Assembly: GCA_022709545.1 (NCBI GenBank)
Contig: JAKLIP010000002.1
Span: forward strand, 310,001-374,000
Length of the DNA: 64,000 bases
Reading direction: 5' to 3'
From: Patescibacteria group bacterium
Lineage (GTDB): Bacteria > Patescibacteriota > Minisyncoccia > Moranbacterales > GWC2-37-73
The notes below the pieces were generated by a model. That model searched no databases. It had not been told where the DNA came from and saw nothing but the letters and a program-made list of their open reading frames with translations. A program made the translations under genes and the position numbers. Every line of letters starts with the position of its first letter. Position 1 is the stretch's first letter. This document shows positions 8,400 through 16,350 of this stretch, one piece after another.

Positions 8400-8795
8400 A
8401 TGTCTTTTTCATTTAAATTTAAAAGCCTTTTAATAGGTAAGCACGGAGAAAAAATAGCCACTGAGTACCTTAAAGGCCATGGATACAAGATATTGGAAAC
8501 AAACTTTTCTAATCCGGATGGTCGCCGTTTAGGCGAAATTGACATAATCGCCAAAGACAGGGAAGAAATGGTTTTTATTGAAGTAAAAACTCGCTCAGAT
8601 TTCAATAAAAATTCTCCTCTACCTGAAGAAAGCATAAATGCAAAAAAACTGCATAAAATAAATAAAATAGCTAATTTTTATATTAATAAACATAGTTTAT
8701 TTGATGTTTCTTGCCGATTTGATGCTATTTCCATATTGTTGGATAACAACAAAAATTGTTCCGAATTAAGACATTTAAAAAACATTTTTTTATAG
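8400..8795 (+). CDS. yraN: YraN family (UPF0102) endonuclease-like protein
   Basis: A 131-residue protein with the full UPF0102 pattern: GKHGEKIATEYLKGHGYKIL at the N-terminus, GEIDIIAKD and VFIEVKTRS, which is the PD-(D/E)xK nuclease-fold core (Asp, then Glu-x-Lys). The C-terminus is somewhat shorter and less conserved than usual. YraN is widespread and its exact biochemical role is unsettled. It follows a terminator by 10 bp, so its own start signal must lie in the preceding RNA locus or read-through must occur. Confidence 0.88.
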   Translation: MSFSFKFKSLLIGKHGEKIATEYLKGHGYKILETNFSNPDGRRLGEIDIIAKDREEMVFIEVKTRSDFNKNSPLPEESINAKKLHKINKIANFYINKHSLFDVSCRFDAISILLDNNKNCSELRHLKNIFL

Positions 8796-8824
8796 TAGAC
8801 ATCGGACTTTTTTTTTGCTATAAT
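8796..8824 (+). promoter_or_regulatory. Promoter of the DksA/TraR-like gene
   Basis: TAGACA (8796-8801), 17-bp spacer, TATAAT (8819-8824); the start codon is 32 bp further on. Confidence 0.6.
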
Positions 8825-8856
8825 TTCAGATATAAACCATTAATTGTCATAATTAT

Positions 8857-9210
8857 ATGTCTATTGAGCAACAAAATTTAGCAGAATTAAAAGAAAGTCT
8901 TATTAAAGAAAAAAAGAGGATACGGGAAGAGCTTGCGAGAATAGCTAAGCCGACAAAAAATCCTGATGATTACAACACTACTTTTGATAATATAGGGGAC
9001 GATGAGGATGAAAATGCAACTGAGGTTGAGGAATATGCAGACAACCTTGCGTTGGAGGCTGTTTTTGAAAAACAGCTAAAAGAAATTTCTGACGCCCTTG
9101 ATAAAATGGCTACTGATAATTATGGTAAATGTGAAAATTGTAAGGCTGATATACCATTAGAACGTTTAAGGGCCTATCCAGCAGCTAAAAAATGCTTTAA
9201 TTGCCAGTAA
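8857..9210 (+). CDS. DksA/TraR-type C4 zinc-finger protein
   Basis: A 117-residue protein. Residues 1-90 form a charged helical hairpin with an acidic middle (NIGDDEDENATEVEEYADN). The C-terminus carries a four-Cys zinc finger, CENC and CFNC. This is the DksA/TraR architecture, known to insert the coiled coil into the RNA polymerase secondary channel and alter initiation. Whether this CPR-type protein binds polymerase is inference. It is followed immediately (2 bp) by lspA, suggesting an operon. Confidence 0.88.
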   Translation: MSIEQQNLAELKESLIKEKKRIREELARIAKPTKNPDDYNTTFDNIGDDEDENATEVEEYADNLALEAVFEKQLKEISDALDKMATDNYGKCENCKADIPLERLRAYPAAKKCFNCQ

Positions 9211-9211
9211 A

Positions 9212-9667
9212 ATGCAAAGAAAAATTTTAATAAACTATTTTTTTAGATTTTTGTGTTTTTTCACTGCTTTTTCTCTTATTTTTTTTATAGATCAGTTTTT
9301 TAAATATAAAATCCGTCATGAAGACGGATTTTATATATGCAATGAAGGCATATCTTTTAGCATAAGCATGCCAAATGCTTTTTTTTGGCTTTTTTTAGGC
9401 CTTTTTTGCTTGATCTTTATTATCTTCCTGATTAAAATAAAAACTGATTTATGTGTCTTTTTTTTAAGCACAGGAGTTTTTATTGGTGGAGCACTTTCAA
9501 ATGCCTTTGATAGGGCTTTTTTTGGGTGTGTTTTTGATTATATTGTATTTTTTAGAGAATTATTGCCCGTCTTTAATATTGCCGATATAGGAATTTTTAT
9601 TGGAAGTTTTATTATGTTTCTTACATTATTAAATAAAAACTTTAATAAAAAGTGGATAATTTGTTAA
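9212..9667 (+). CDS. lspA: Lipoprotein signal peptidase (signal peptidase II)
   Basis: A 151-residue, four-helix membrane aspartic protease that removes the signal peptide from diacylglyceryl prolipoproteins. Signature segments are NEGISFSI (residues ~44-51), LSNAFDR with catalytic Asp100, and FNIADIG with catalytic Asp125. The first helix carries FIDQFFKY. Length is normal. Its start directly follows the stop of the zinc-finger gene, and there is no Shine-Dalgarno sequence, so translational coupling is likely. Confidence 0.93.
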   Translation: MQRKILINYFFRFLCFFTAFSLIFFIDQFFKYKIRHEDGFYICNEGISFSISMPNAFFWLFLGLFCLIFIIFLIKIKTDLCVFFLSTGVFIGGALSNAFDRAFFGCVFDYIVFFRELLPVFNIADIGIFIGSFIMFLTLLNKNFNKKWIIC

Positions 9668-9983
9668 TAATAGTTTTTTAAGGCGTTTTCTTTTGTTAAT
9701 ATAACCTTATTTAATTGTGTATAAAAAATAAAAACATAATTTATTTCTTTTTGTTTATTTTTGTCAACATATACATATAATTTTTAGTTATGCTTTATAC
9801 ACAACACGGAAAACAAAAAGTTACCTAATTTTCTAATTGATTTTTATCTTATCCACAAAAACATCTATCTTAATAATAATTAGGTTTATTATAATTAAAT
9901 AAATTAAAATTAATTTATTAGTATTTTTCTAAAAAATATGCTAATATAATTTCAATAGGAGTTTTTAATATATTTAAATTTCC
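9668..9983. other. AT-rich intergenic region
   Basis: No credible reading frame. It holds one perfect DnaA box, TTATCCACA (9849-9857), a palindromic AT stretch near 9900 (AATAAATTAA / TTAATTTATT), and an extended -10 box TGCTAATATAAT just before the next gene, which is the probable promoter. Confidence 0.5.
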
Positions 9984-10622
9984 ATGAAAACAAAAGAATT
10001 TATAATGAGCTTATTTTTTATTATTTGCTTATTAATTACCTATGGTCTTTTTCCTTCAAGAAATAATTTTCAGCTACTTATTATAATGGTTACTTTTTTT
10101 ATTTTAATCCCTATAATATTTAATAAATTTATATTAAAAAAAAAGTTAAGTGATATTGGGATTAAGATTGGCAATTGGAAACAAGGATTAATTTGGAGTG
10201 GCATAAGTTTAATTATAACTGGTTTTGCTTTTTTTATAGCTATTTATTTTTTTGATTTTTTAACAAAATATCCCATAACTTCTTCTATTATAAATAATTA
10301 TAAGGAGTTTATTTTTTATGAATTTTCAAGAGTTTTGCCTGTTATTTTTATATATGATTTTTTCTTCCGGGGATTTGTGCTTCTGATACTAGAAAAAAGA
10401 ATATCCCAGTGGGGGATATTGGTCCAATTTTTACTTTTTTTTGCCTTAGTTATTGGGACAAAATCTTTAACTTGGTCTCTTTTTCCCTATTTAATAAGCG
10501 CTCCTTTAGCTGGTTGGATTGTATATAAGAGTAGATCTATTTTTTATGCAACAGCCTGTCAATTTCTTGTAATAATTGTTTTACATGCAAATATGGTGCG
10601 TTTAATAAATATGCAAATATAA
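9984..10622 (+). CDS. CPBP-type intramembrane protein with degenerate active site
   Basis: A 212-residue protein with about six hydrophobic segments. The stretch IYDFFFRGFVLLIL resembles motif 1 of the CPBP/Abi family (EExxxRG), but the catalytic Glu pair is replaced by Tyr-Asp. The second motif region (FALVIGTKSLTW) lacks the usual FxxxH. The fold assignment is therefore tentative, and protease activity is unlikely if the family rule holds. It stands alone after a long AT-rich gap and just before the exported-protein and pilin locus. Confidence 0.55.
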   Translation: MKTKEFIMSLFFIICLLITYGLFPSRNNFQLLIIMVTFFILIPIIFNKFILKKKLSDIGIKIGNWKQGLIWSGISLIITGFAFFIAIYFFDFLTKYPITSSIINNYKEFIFYEFSRVLPVIFIYDFFFRGFVLLILEKRISQWGILVQFLLFFALVIGTKSLTWSLFPYLISAPLAGWIVYKSRSIFYATACQFLVIIVLHANMVRLINMQI

Positions 10623-10653
10623 TGTTTTTAATAAAATAATCCCCTTTTTATTT

Positions 10654-13600
10654 ATGCGTAAAAAAAATAAAAAATTAGTTTATCTGGCAACTATTTTATG
10701 TATGCTTTTTTTACAAACATTTCCTGCTCCAGTATATTTGCAAGCAGCTTCTGTCTCTTCCGACTTAAGTCAGGAAGATGAAGATGAGATTACCATAGCG
10801 CAACAAACCGCTGAAGGCAAAAAAGAGGGTCCCAAGGTAGAAATAAGAGTCATGTTCCCAGGAGGTGTTCCTCAAACTGGAGCTTCCGCAACTGCCGAAG
10901 CAGTGGTGGCAGGATTTAGTGGTGATAATCTTTATTATACATGGTATTTAAAGAATAAAGACTGTGATTTAACAGACGAGTGGTGGGATAAGGACGGAGG
11001 AGCCGATGGAGACTCGTGTGATTTGGATAACGATAATGTCATAACGCCTAACGATTGGAAGTTAGCCGCCCTAAGATATGCCGGCCAAAATAGTGCCGAG
11101 GGAGACACCTCCGCGGAAGCTGGAATAGAGGCGGTGCCCTCAGTCGAAGATGATGATGGATGGATTAAAACCTGGAAAAGAGAAAGCGGCAATAAGTATG
11201 AAGCAGAAAATTGCTATGTACAGGAACCAGTAAGCGGACTTATTTATGAATTAAGAAAAACGGAACCAATTTTCAAGACCCCATGCCCAGATGACTATCC
11301 GGTGCCAGCTTGCGTAGAAGACCGAACAATGAACTGCGAGGTGCTGGACCCAGCATTTACAGGAACAGAGCCGGTCTGTGACCCAACAAACACAAGTCCG
11401 CCCAACACTATACCGCCTTTTTATGATGCAAATGCATGCTGGGAACTGAAACATAATGACATGAATTTTAGTGGCTGCATGGTTAAAAGTATTGCAAGCT
11501 CAACTGGAGAAGCCGGAATGAAACAGGTATTTAATTGCACAACTAAAAGTGAGGACTATAAACTGTTTCATGCATATTTGTCGTGTAAAAATGGAGGAAC
11601 ACCGATATGCATGCCGGCAAGCGGGAATTTTAATATGATAGATAACAATAAAACTGCGCCTGATAATATTAGAGCGACTATAGTTAGAAGTGAAGGCGCG
11701 TTTTGTTCTTCATTGGGAAAGCCCAACACTAACATTGGTCTACTTGCACCTCCACCAGGAATTTTAGATGAAGTGCTCTATAGTTCAGAACATGAAAATT
11801 GTTCTTATCTGACGCAGGGCCTGATAAATGGAGTAAAGTCAGACGGAACCATTAGCGGGGTGTTTGTAGAAGATTCTAATTCTGAGGTAACAGGAAATCC
11901 AGATCTTGAACCAAGTTGTTCCTTTGGACCGGCGTTGGGGGAGGAAGATAATTTATGCAAACACCTATTTCCTTATGATCCGGACGAAAATTTTAAGCCC
12001 GGGGATGGCCAATTTAAAACTAATGAAAAAAATTTTTATTTTGGAGAAAATTTTAAAGGAAAAGCAGATGAAGCTACTGTAATTGGATTGGGAGCTAAAA
12101 AATTTAATTGGACATATACTGATGGCGATGAAATCGGGGTGGTTGTTGAGGGCGAAAGCCAACTAGCGGGACCACACAATGATTCAAAGAATATGATTAT
12201 GTGGGCATTTTCAAAAGGCAAGTGTGATGAATTAAAGGACATAGTGGGGAAAGAAATGACAGACGGAGGAACTAATGGAACAGCAACGACAGCTTTTTAT
12301 AAAGACCCTGAAAACAATAAAGGAATATTGACTACAGATTTTGATTTAGATAGATGCCTAGAAGAAAACTTAGTGGATCCGCTTAGCAGTGATGCAACCG
12401 GCGGAGTCTCATATGCTTTTGAAACAAAACTTTCTGCCACGCCTACAAATCCCCTGAATGACCCAGAGGGTTTAAACAGCGACACCCTGACGGTTCAGGC
12501 TATGTCAAAAAACTCGGGTGATTTGAAAGACATTTATTATGAGTGGAAAGTGGAGGCATTTACTTCTCCGCCAACTGAATCAAGCACGGGCGGACAGGAC
12601 GTGAAAATAGGATCTTTAAGCGGTTTAGGTAAAAGCAAAATAAGCTTCCCGCTCACATTAGATATAGAGGGCGACATATTTTATCTAAGGATTACAGTAA
12701 AAACCACGGACAATAACTCTGGCCAATCAAGCCAAGGGCAGGTTATCGTTAAGGTTAGAAATCAAACGGAAACAATAAAAGTAAGAGAGATAAGCTATTC
12801 CGCATCAGGGATTAGTATAGGAAGTCAAATATGTAATGGACAAGGAGAAGCAATTTGTCCCGTGACACAAAACAAATTAGTGGCGGTCGAGGTAGATGGA
12901 GGAAGCGGCTATTCCTGGAAAGTTAACGGCCAATCAATGGAATGTCTTTCAACTCTCTGCCAGGGTTTTAATGGTCTAATCTTTCCTATTATAGGTAATC
13001 CGGGAGAATCCGTGAATGTTGTTGCTAGGGGAACAAACCAAAATGGCGTCAGGCAAGAAATTACCCAAAGATTTGTTATTGTCGGATCCTATGCTCAGAT
13101 ATCCAGTGCCTCAGGAGCTATGAGAAAATTTATGGGCACATACTACACCGTAGACAACAATGAAGTTGACTCTTTTAGTAATACAGTTATGGAAGCTAAA
13201 GAAGACACGAGGGTTTCTTTAACAGCTACTGCAGGAAACAGTTTTGGGCAAAAAGCAGTTTTTGAATGGTATCTTGATGGAGTCCAGGTATTAGATGGAG
13301 ATGCTTCATATGGAAATGATGATGGTGATATTACAATTTCCTCTACAGGAGATTCTTCCACATTCGAATTTACAGTTAAAAAAGAAGCTAAGGACAGCTA
13401 TTTGGTGGGATATAAAGTCAGAACAGCAAAACTAGAAAGAGCGGAGAGGGAGGGTCTCAATGCTTTGCGCAAAGAGCTTAAAGATAAGTGGGGCATCTCT
13501 CCTCTAAGTTCAAATAAAGACATCTATGTTAATCAGGAGTTTGTTATAGAAGTGACAAAAGACCCTATAACGTTTATGAAAAGTCCCCAAAAAGCAGGTA

Positions 13601-13740
13601 TTTTTGCGAGCCTCATAACAAACCTGCCAGAGCAGATGTTGTTTTTGCTAAGAATAACAGTAACTTCAATCGTTCTGGTGTTCTCGATGGGGATAATATT
13701 TTCTTTAATGCCAGAATCAATTTTTGAAAAAAAAGAATAA
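10654..13740 (+). CDS. Large exported protein of the T4SS-pilin locus
   Basis: A 1028-residue protein with a signal peptide (about 1-32, ending near LQAAS), a long outer region, and one C-terminal hydrophobic segment (about 998-1018) followed by a short charged tail (FEKKE). A Cys-rich stretch at about 180-330 is likely disulfide-bonded or metal-bound. Residues ~600-700 and ~840-930 have the YYEWKVEAF and FEWYLDGVQV patterns of PKD/Ig-like beta domains. No enzyme motif is visible. It is followed by two VirB2-like pilins in the same direction, so it may be a surface or assembly partner. Function is inferred from position only. Confidence 0.75.
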   Translation: MRKKNKKLVYLATILCMLFLQTFPAPVYLQAASVSSDLSQEDEDEITIAQQTAEGKKEGPKVEIRVMFPGGVPQTGASATAEAVVAGFSGDNLYYTWYLKNKDCDLTDEWWDKDGGADGDSCDLDNDNVITPNDWKLAALRYAGQNSAEGDTSAEAGIEAVPSVEDDDGWIKTWKRESGNKYEAENCYVQEPVSGLIYELRKTEPIFKTPCPDDYPVPACVEDRTMNCEVLDPAFTGTEPVCDPTNTSPPNTIPPFYDANACWELKHNDMNFSGCMVKSIASSTGEAGMKQVFNCTTKSEDYKLFHAYLSCKNGGTPICMPASGNFNMIDNNKTAPDNIRATIVRSEGAFCSSLGKPNTNIGLLAPPPGILDEVLYSSEHENCSYLTQGLINGVKSDGTISGVFVEDSNSEVTGNPDLEPSCSFGPALGEEDNLCKHLFPYDPDENFKPGDGQFKTNEKNFYFGENFKGKADEATVIGLGAKKFNWTYTDGDEIGVVVEGESQLAGPHNDSKNMIMWAFSKGKCDELKDIVGKEMTDGGTNGTATTAFYKDPENNKGILTTDFDLDRCLEENLVDPLSSDATGGVSYAFETKLSATPTNPLNDPEGLNSDTLTVQAMSKNSGDLKDIYYEWKVEAFTSPPTESSTGGQDVKIGSLSGLGKSKISFPLTLDIEGDIFYLRITVKTTDNNSGQSSQGQVIVKVRNQTETIKVREISYSASGISIGSQICNGQGEAICPVTQNKLVAVEVDGGSGYSWKVNGQSMECLSTLCQGFNGLIFPIIGNPGESVNVVARGTNQNGVRQEITQRFVIVGSYAQISSASGAMRKFMGTYYTVDNNEVDSFSNTVMEAKEDTRVSLTATAGNSFGQKAVFEWYLDGVQVLDGDASYGNDDGDITISSTGDSSTFEFTVKKEAKDSYLVGYKVRTAKLERAEREGLNALRKELKDKWGISPLSSNKDIYVNQEFVIEVTKDPITFMKSPQKAGIFASLITNLPEQMLFLLRITVTSIVLVFSMGIIFSLMPESIFEKKE

Positions 13741-13812
13741 AAACAAAATGGATAGCTTGTTTAAAAATGTTTTAAAAAATTTCAATAAGAATAATTATGA
13801 GATAAAACAAAA

Positions 13813-14220
13813 ATGAAAAGAAAAAAAATAATTATAGCAATAAGTTTTCTATCCTCTTTATTTTTAGGCAGAGCAGTTCATGGTGTAGAAATGAAGTACA
13901 ATCTACTGCAAGGGATTCCTGGCTTTTACGCTGCAGGCGAAACTGTGGATAATTTTCCGGATCTGATCCTAGCCATCTATAAATTCGGCATCTGGACAGT
14001 TGGCATCGCCGGACTTTTTATGATAACCATAGGCGGATTTTGGTATATGACCAGCGCAGGCAACACTGCCAGAGCTGAAACCGCCAAGCAATTGATTGCT
14101 GATTCTCTGCTGGGCATTGTGGCGGCCATGTCAGCTTATCTGATTTTATATATCATCAATCCCGATCTTACAAAAGTTGATCTAAGTATTATCCAGAGAA
14201 CCTTTCAGTCCGGAGAGTAA
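13813..14220 (+). CDS. T4SS_pilin (VirB2/TrbC-like) protein 1
   Basis: A 135-residue protein with a signal peptide (1-~24), a short mature N-terminus (MKYNLLQGIPGFYAAG), and two hydrophobic helices (FGIWTVGIAGLFMITIGGFW and LIADSLLGIVAAMSAYLILY) separated by a short polar turn. This is the VirB2/TrbC-like pilin layout found widely in CPR genomes. Its core (13953-14145) is identical at DNA level to the next gene. No T4SS ATPase or channel gene is nearby, so export and assembly factors are not shown. Confidence 0.8.
   Translation: MKRKKIIIAISFLSSLFLGRAVHGVEMKYNLLQGIPGFYAAGETVDNFPDLILAIYKFGIWTVGIAGLFMITIGGFWYMTSAGNTARAETAKQLIADSLLGIVAAMSAYLILYIINPDLTKVDLSIIQRTFQSGE
13953..14145 (+). repeat. 193-bp exact direct repeat, copy 1
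   Basis: Identical to 14408-14600 (offset 455). It covers both transmembrane helices of the pilin domain. Confidence 0.92.
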
Positions 14221-14267
14221 TAATAATCAATAAAAAACAGAATTGCATTATACCCAAAAGAATTAAA

Positions 14268-15170
14268 ATGAAAAAATTTTTTTTAATTATCCCCATAGCC
14301 CTTTTTCTTTTTTGGGGACTAAGCAACACAACTCAGGCTGCGATAATGGAATACAAACTGCTACAAGGTATTCCTGGTTTTTATGATGCAGGCGCAAAGG
14401 TTGAGAGTTTTCCGGATCTGATCCTAGCCATCTATAAATTCGGCATCTGGACAGTTGGCATCGCCGGACTTTTTATGATAACCATAGGCGGATTTTGGTA
14501 TATGACCAGCGCAGGCAACACTGCCAGAGCTGAAACCGCCAAGCAATTGATTGCTGATTCTCTGCTGGGCATTGTGGCGGCCATGTCAGCTTATCTGATT
14601 GTATATGTCATCAACCCCGATCTTACTAATATAAATATAGCTTTTGTGCCGGTAATTATTGAAGAAGGAGCAGAAGATGAAGACGCAATATCTCCTGGAC
14701 CAACACCAGCGCCGACACCAAGAGATATAGCCCAAAGCAAATCACGCAACACCAAGCCACTTAGCCAGCCGTTTATCGAGGCGCTAGATTATGCTAATAG
14801 CAAAGGCGTGAAAACGATAGTAACTTCTGGCATCAGGACTTTCGAGGAACAGAAGGCGCTAGTGATACAAAACTGTGGAAGTTATCCTACTACAAAAAGA
14901 TCAAGTCAATGCAGGATACCAACCAACACACTAAAAAACGGAAGAGATTCTCTCAAGAGATGTCCACATTGCGTGGGCGCAGCGGCAGACATATGGGTTG
15001 CCAAAGGCGGAGCTCAAGTTATTTATCAAAAACAATGTTTAAAAGATATTGGCAATTGCAAACGAATACAAAAACCCCTTATCGATGCAATGAAAGAAAA
15101 AGGTTTTTGCGTTCTTGCTTCTGAGCCCTGGCACTTCGAAAAGCCCAAAATGTCTTCAGCTTGCAATTAA
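14268..15170 (+). CDS. T4SS_pilin fused to an M15/VanY-type D,D-carboxypeptidase domain
   Basis: A 300-residue fusion. Residues 1-~25 are a signal peptide and ~26-120 are a VirB2-like pilin nearly identical to the upstream gene. Residues ~130-160 are a Pro/Thr-rich linker (PGPTPAPTPRD). The C-terminal domain has the M15 peptidase pattern: TSGIRTFEEQ (187-195), H234 and D241 in HCVGAAADIW, and E286/H289 in SEPWHFE, giving a full set of expected zinc ligands and catalytic Glu. Such enzymes trim the peptidoglycan stem peptide. The fusion would place a wall hydrolase on a pilin anchor. Six or more Cys suggest disulfides. Confidence 0.85.
   Translation: MKKFFLIIPIALFLFWGLSNTTQAAIMEYKLLQGIPGFYDAGAKVESFPDLILAIYKFGIWTVGIAGLFMITIGGFWYMTSAGNTARAETAKQLIADSLLGIVAAMSAYLIVYVINPDLTNINIAFVPVIIEEGAEDEDAISPGPTPAPTPRDIAQSKSRNTKPLSQPFIEALDYANSKGVKTIVTSGIRTFEEQKALVIQNCGSYPTTKRSSQCRIPTNTLKNGRDSLKRCPHCVGAAADIWVAKGGAQVIYQKQCLKDIGNCKRIQKPLIDAMKEKGFCVLASEPWHFEKPKMSSACN
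14408..14600 (+). repeat. 193-bp exact direct repeat, copy 2
   Basis: Identical to 13953-14145. Flanking codons of the two genes differ, so only the core was duplicated recently or homogenised. Confidence 0.92.
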
Positions 15171-15188
15171 TAACAATACAAAATATTT

Positions 15189-16310
15189 ATGAAAAAAATT
15201 TTTATATTTTCCTCAGCCTTGCTCGTATTCATTCTCTTTTTTTTAGGCATATATAACTTTGCTTTTAAACAAGATGTTCCGGAAAAAATTGTCCAGCCAG
15301 AGGAAAACAAAGAAATGGTTCCGCAAAAAATACCTGAAAAAATAAAATCAGTTTCTGATCAGGAAGTAATGAGCCCATTTTTTGACGAAAAAAACGGAAC
15401 AATAGTTTTTTATTCGGCAGAAGACGGAACTGTTTGGCAAGCGATTGAGAACGGCAGTGGAGAAAAACAAATAGACCCGACCAAGCTCGATGGTCTGGCT
15501 GGCGCGTTGTGGTCTCTTGACCACAAAAAGGTTCTGACAACTTTCAAAAAAGATGGGCAGACTTATTTTTATGCCTATGATCACCAAAACAAAAAGGGTA
15601 CCAGATTAAAAGATGGCACCGACCTAGTTGTTTGGGACAATGCAGGTGCAAAAATTTTCTATAAATATTATGACTCGATAAAAAAGGAAAGATCTTTAAA
15701 CATAGCTGATCCGGACGGAGGAAACTGGCAGAAGCTTGCCAATATAGATTTCAGAAAAATATCCATGTCCGCTGTTCCATCAACTCCCAATGTTTCCTAC
15801 TGGAATTATCCTGACGCAGGGCAAGAATCACAATTAATAATAGTAAACGCAATCAGTGGTCAGCCCCAAACTATTTTTAGGGGGAAACATGGAGCGGATT
15901 ACTTATGGTCTCCGGATGGAACACAGGCGCTTGTAAGTTCCTTGGCTAGTGAAAACAGCAAGATAACCACGCTTGGGCTGGTAACAAGCAGTGGCGAGTA
16001 TCATGATTTAAACATACCCACCATGGTTTCAAAGTGTGTGTGGTCATCTGACGGAAAGACCATTTATTATGCTCTTCCCGGAGGGATACCCGATAAGGCT
16101 GTTATGCCAAACGATTACCAAGAAAACAAATTTACAACCGAAGATACTTTTTGGAAAATGGATGTTGCTACAGCCAAGAAAGAGCGTGTGGTAAGTTCAG
16201 CAAACATTCCCAAAAAATACGATTCAAGCAATTTATTTCTTTCCAAAACTGAAGACTTTCTTTATTTTGTAAATAAAATTGACGGCAAATTGTACAGAAT
16301 TGAAATGTAA
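15189..16310 (+). CDS. Membrane-anchored TolB/WD40-like propeller protein
   Basis: A 373-residue protein with an N-terminal signal anchor (residues 4-24). The outer part has repeated blade-like motifs such as ALWSLDHKKVLTTF, LVVWDNAGAKIFYKY, YLWSPDGTQALVSS and CVWSSDGKTIYYALPGG, spaced about 45-55 residues, which is the pattern of a PD40/TolB beta-propeller. No catalytic residues are recognised. It lies 18 bp after the pilin-peptidase fusion, so it probably belongs to the same transcription unit. Confidence 0.75.
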   Translation: MKKIFIFSSALLVFILFFLGIYNFAFKQDVPEKIVQPEENKEMVPQKIPEKIKSVSDQEVMSPFFDEKNGTIVFYSAEDGTVWQAIENGSGEKQIDPTKLDGLAGALWSLDHKKVLTTFKKDGQTYFYAYDHQNKKGTRLKDGTDLVVWDNAGAKIFYKYYDSIKKERSLNIADPDGGNWQKLANIDFRKISMSAVPSTPNVSYWNYPDAGQESQLIIVNAISGQPQTIFRGKHGADYLWSPDGTQALVSSLASENSKITTLGLVTSSGEYHDLNIPTMVSKCVWSSDGKTIYYALPGGIPDKAVMPNDYQENKFTTEDTFWKMDVATAKKERVVSSANIPKKYDSSNLFLSKTEDFLYFVNKIDGKLYRIEM

Positions 16311-16350
16311 ACAAAATAGAAAAATGAAAAACGAAAGTGGAAGAAAGTTA

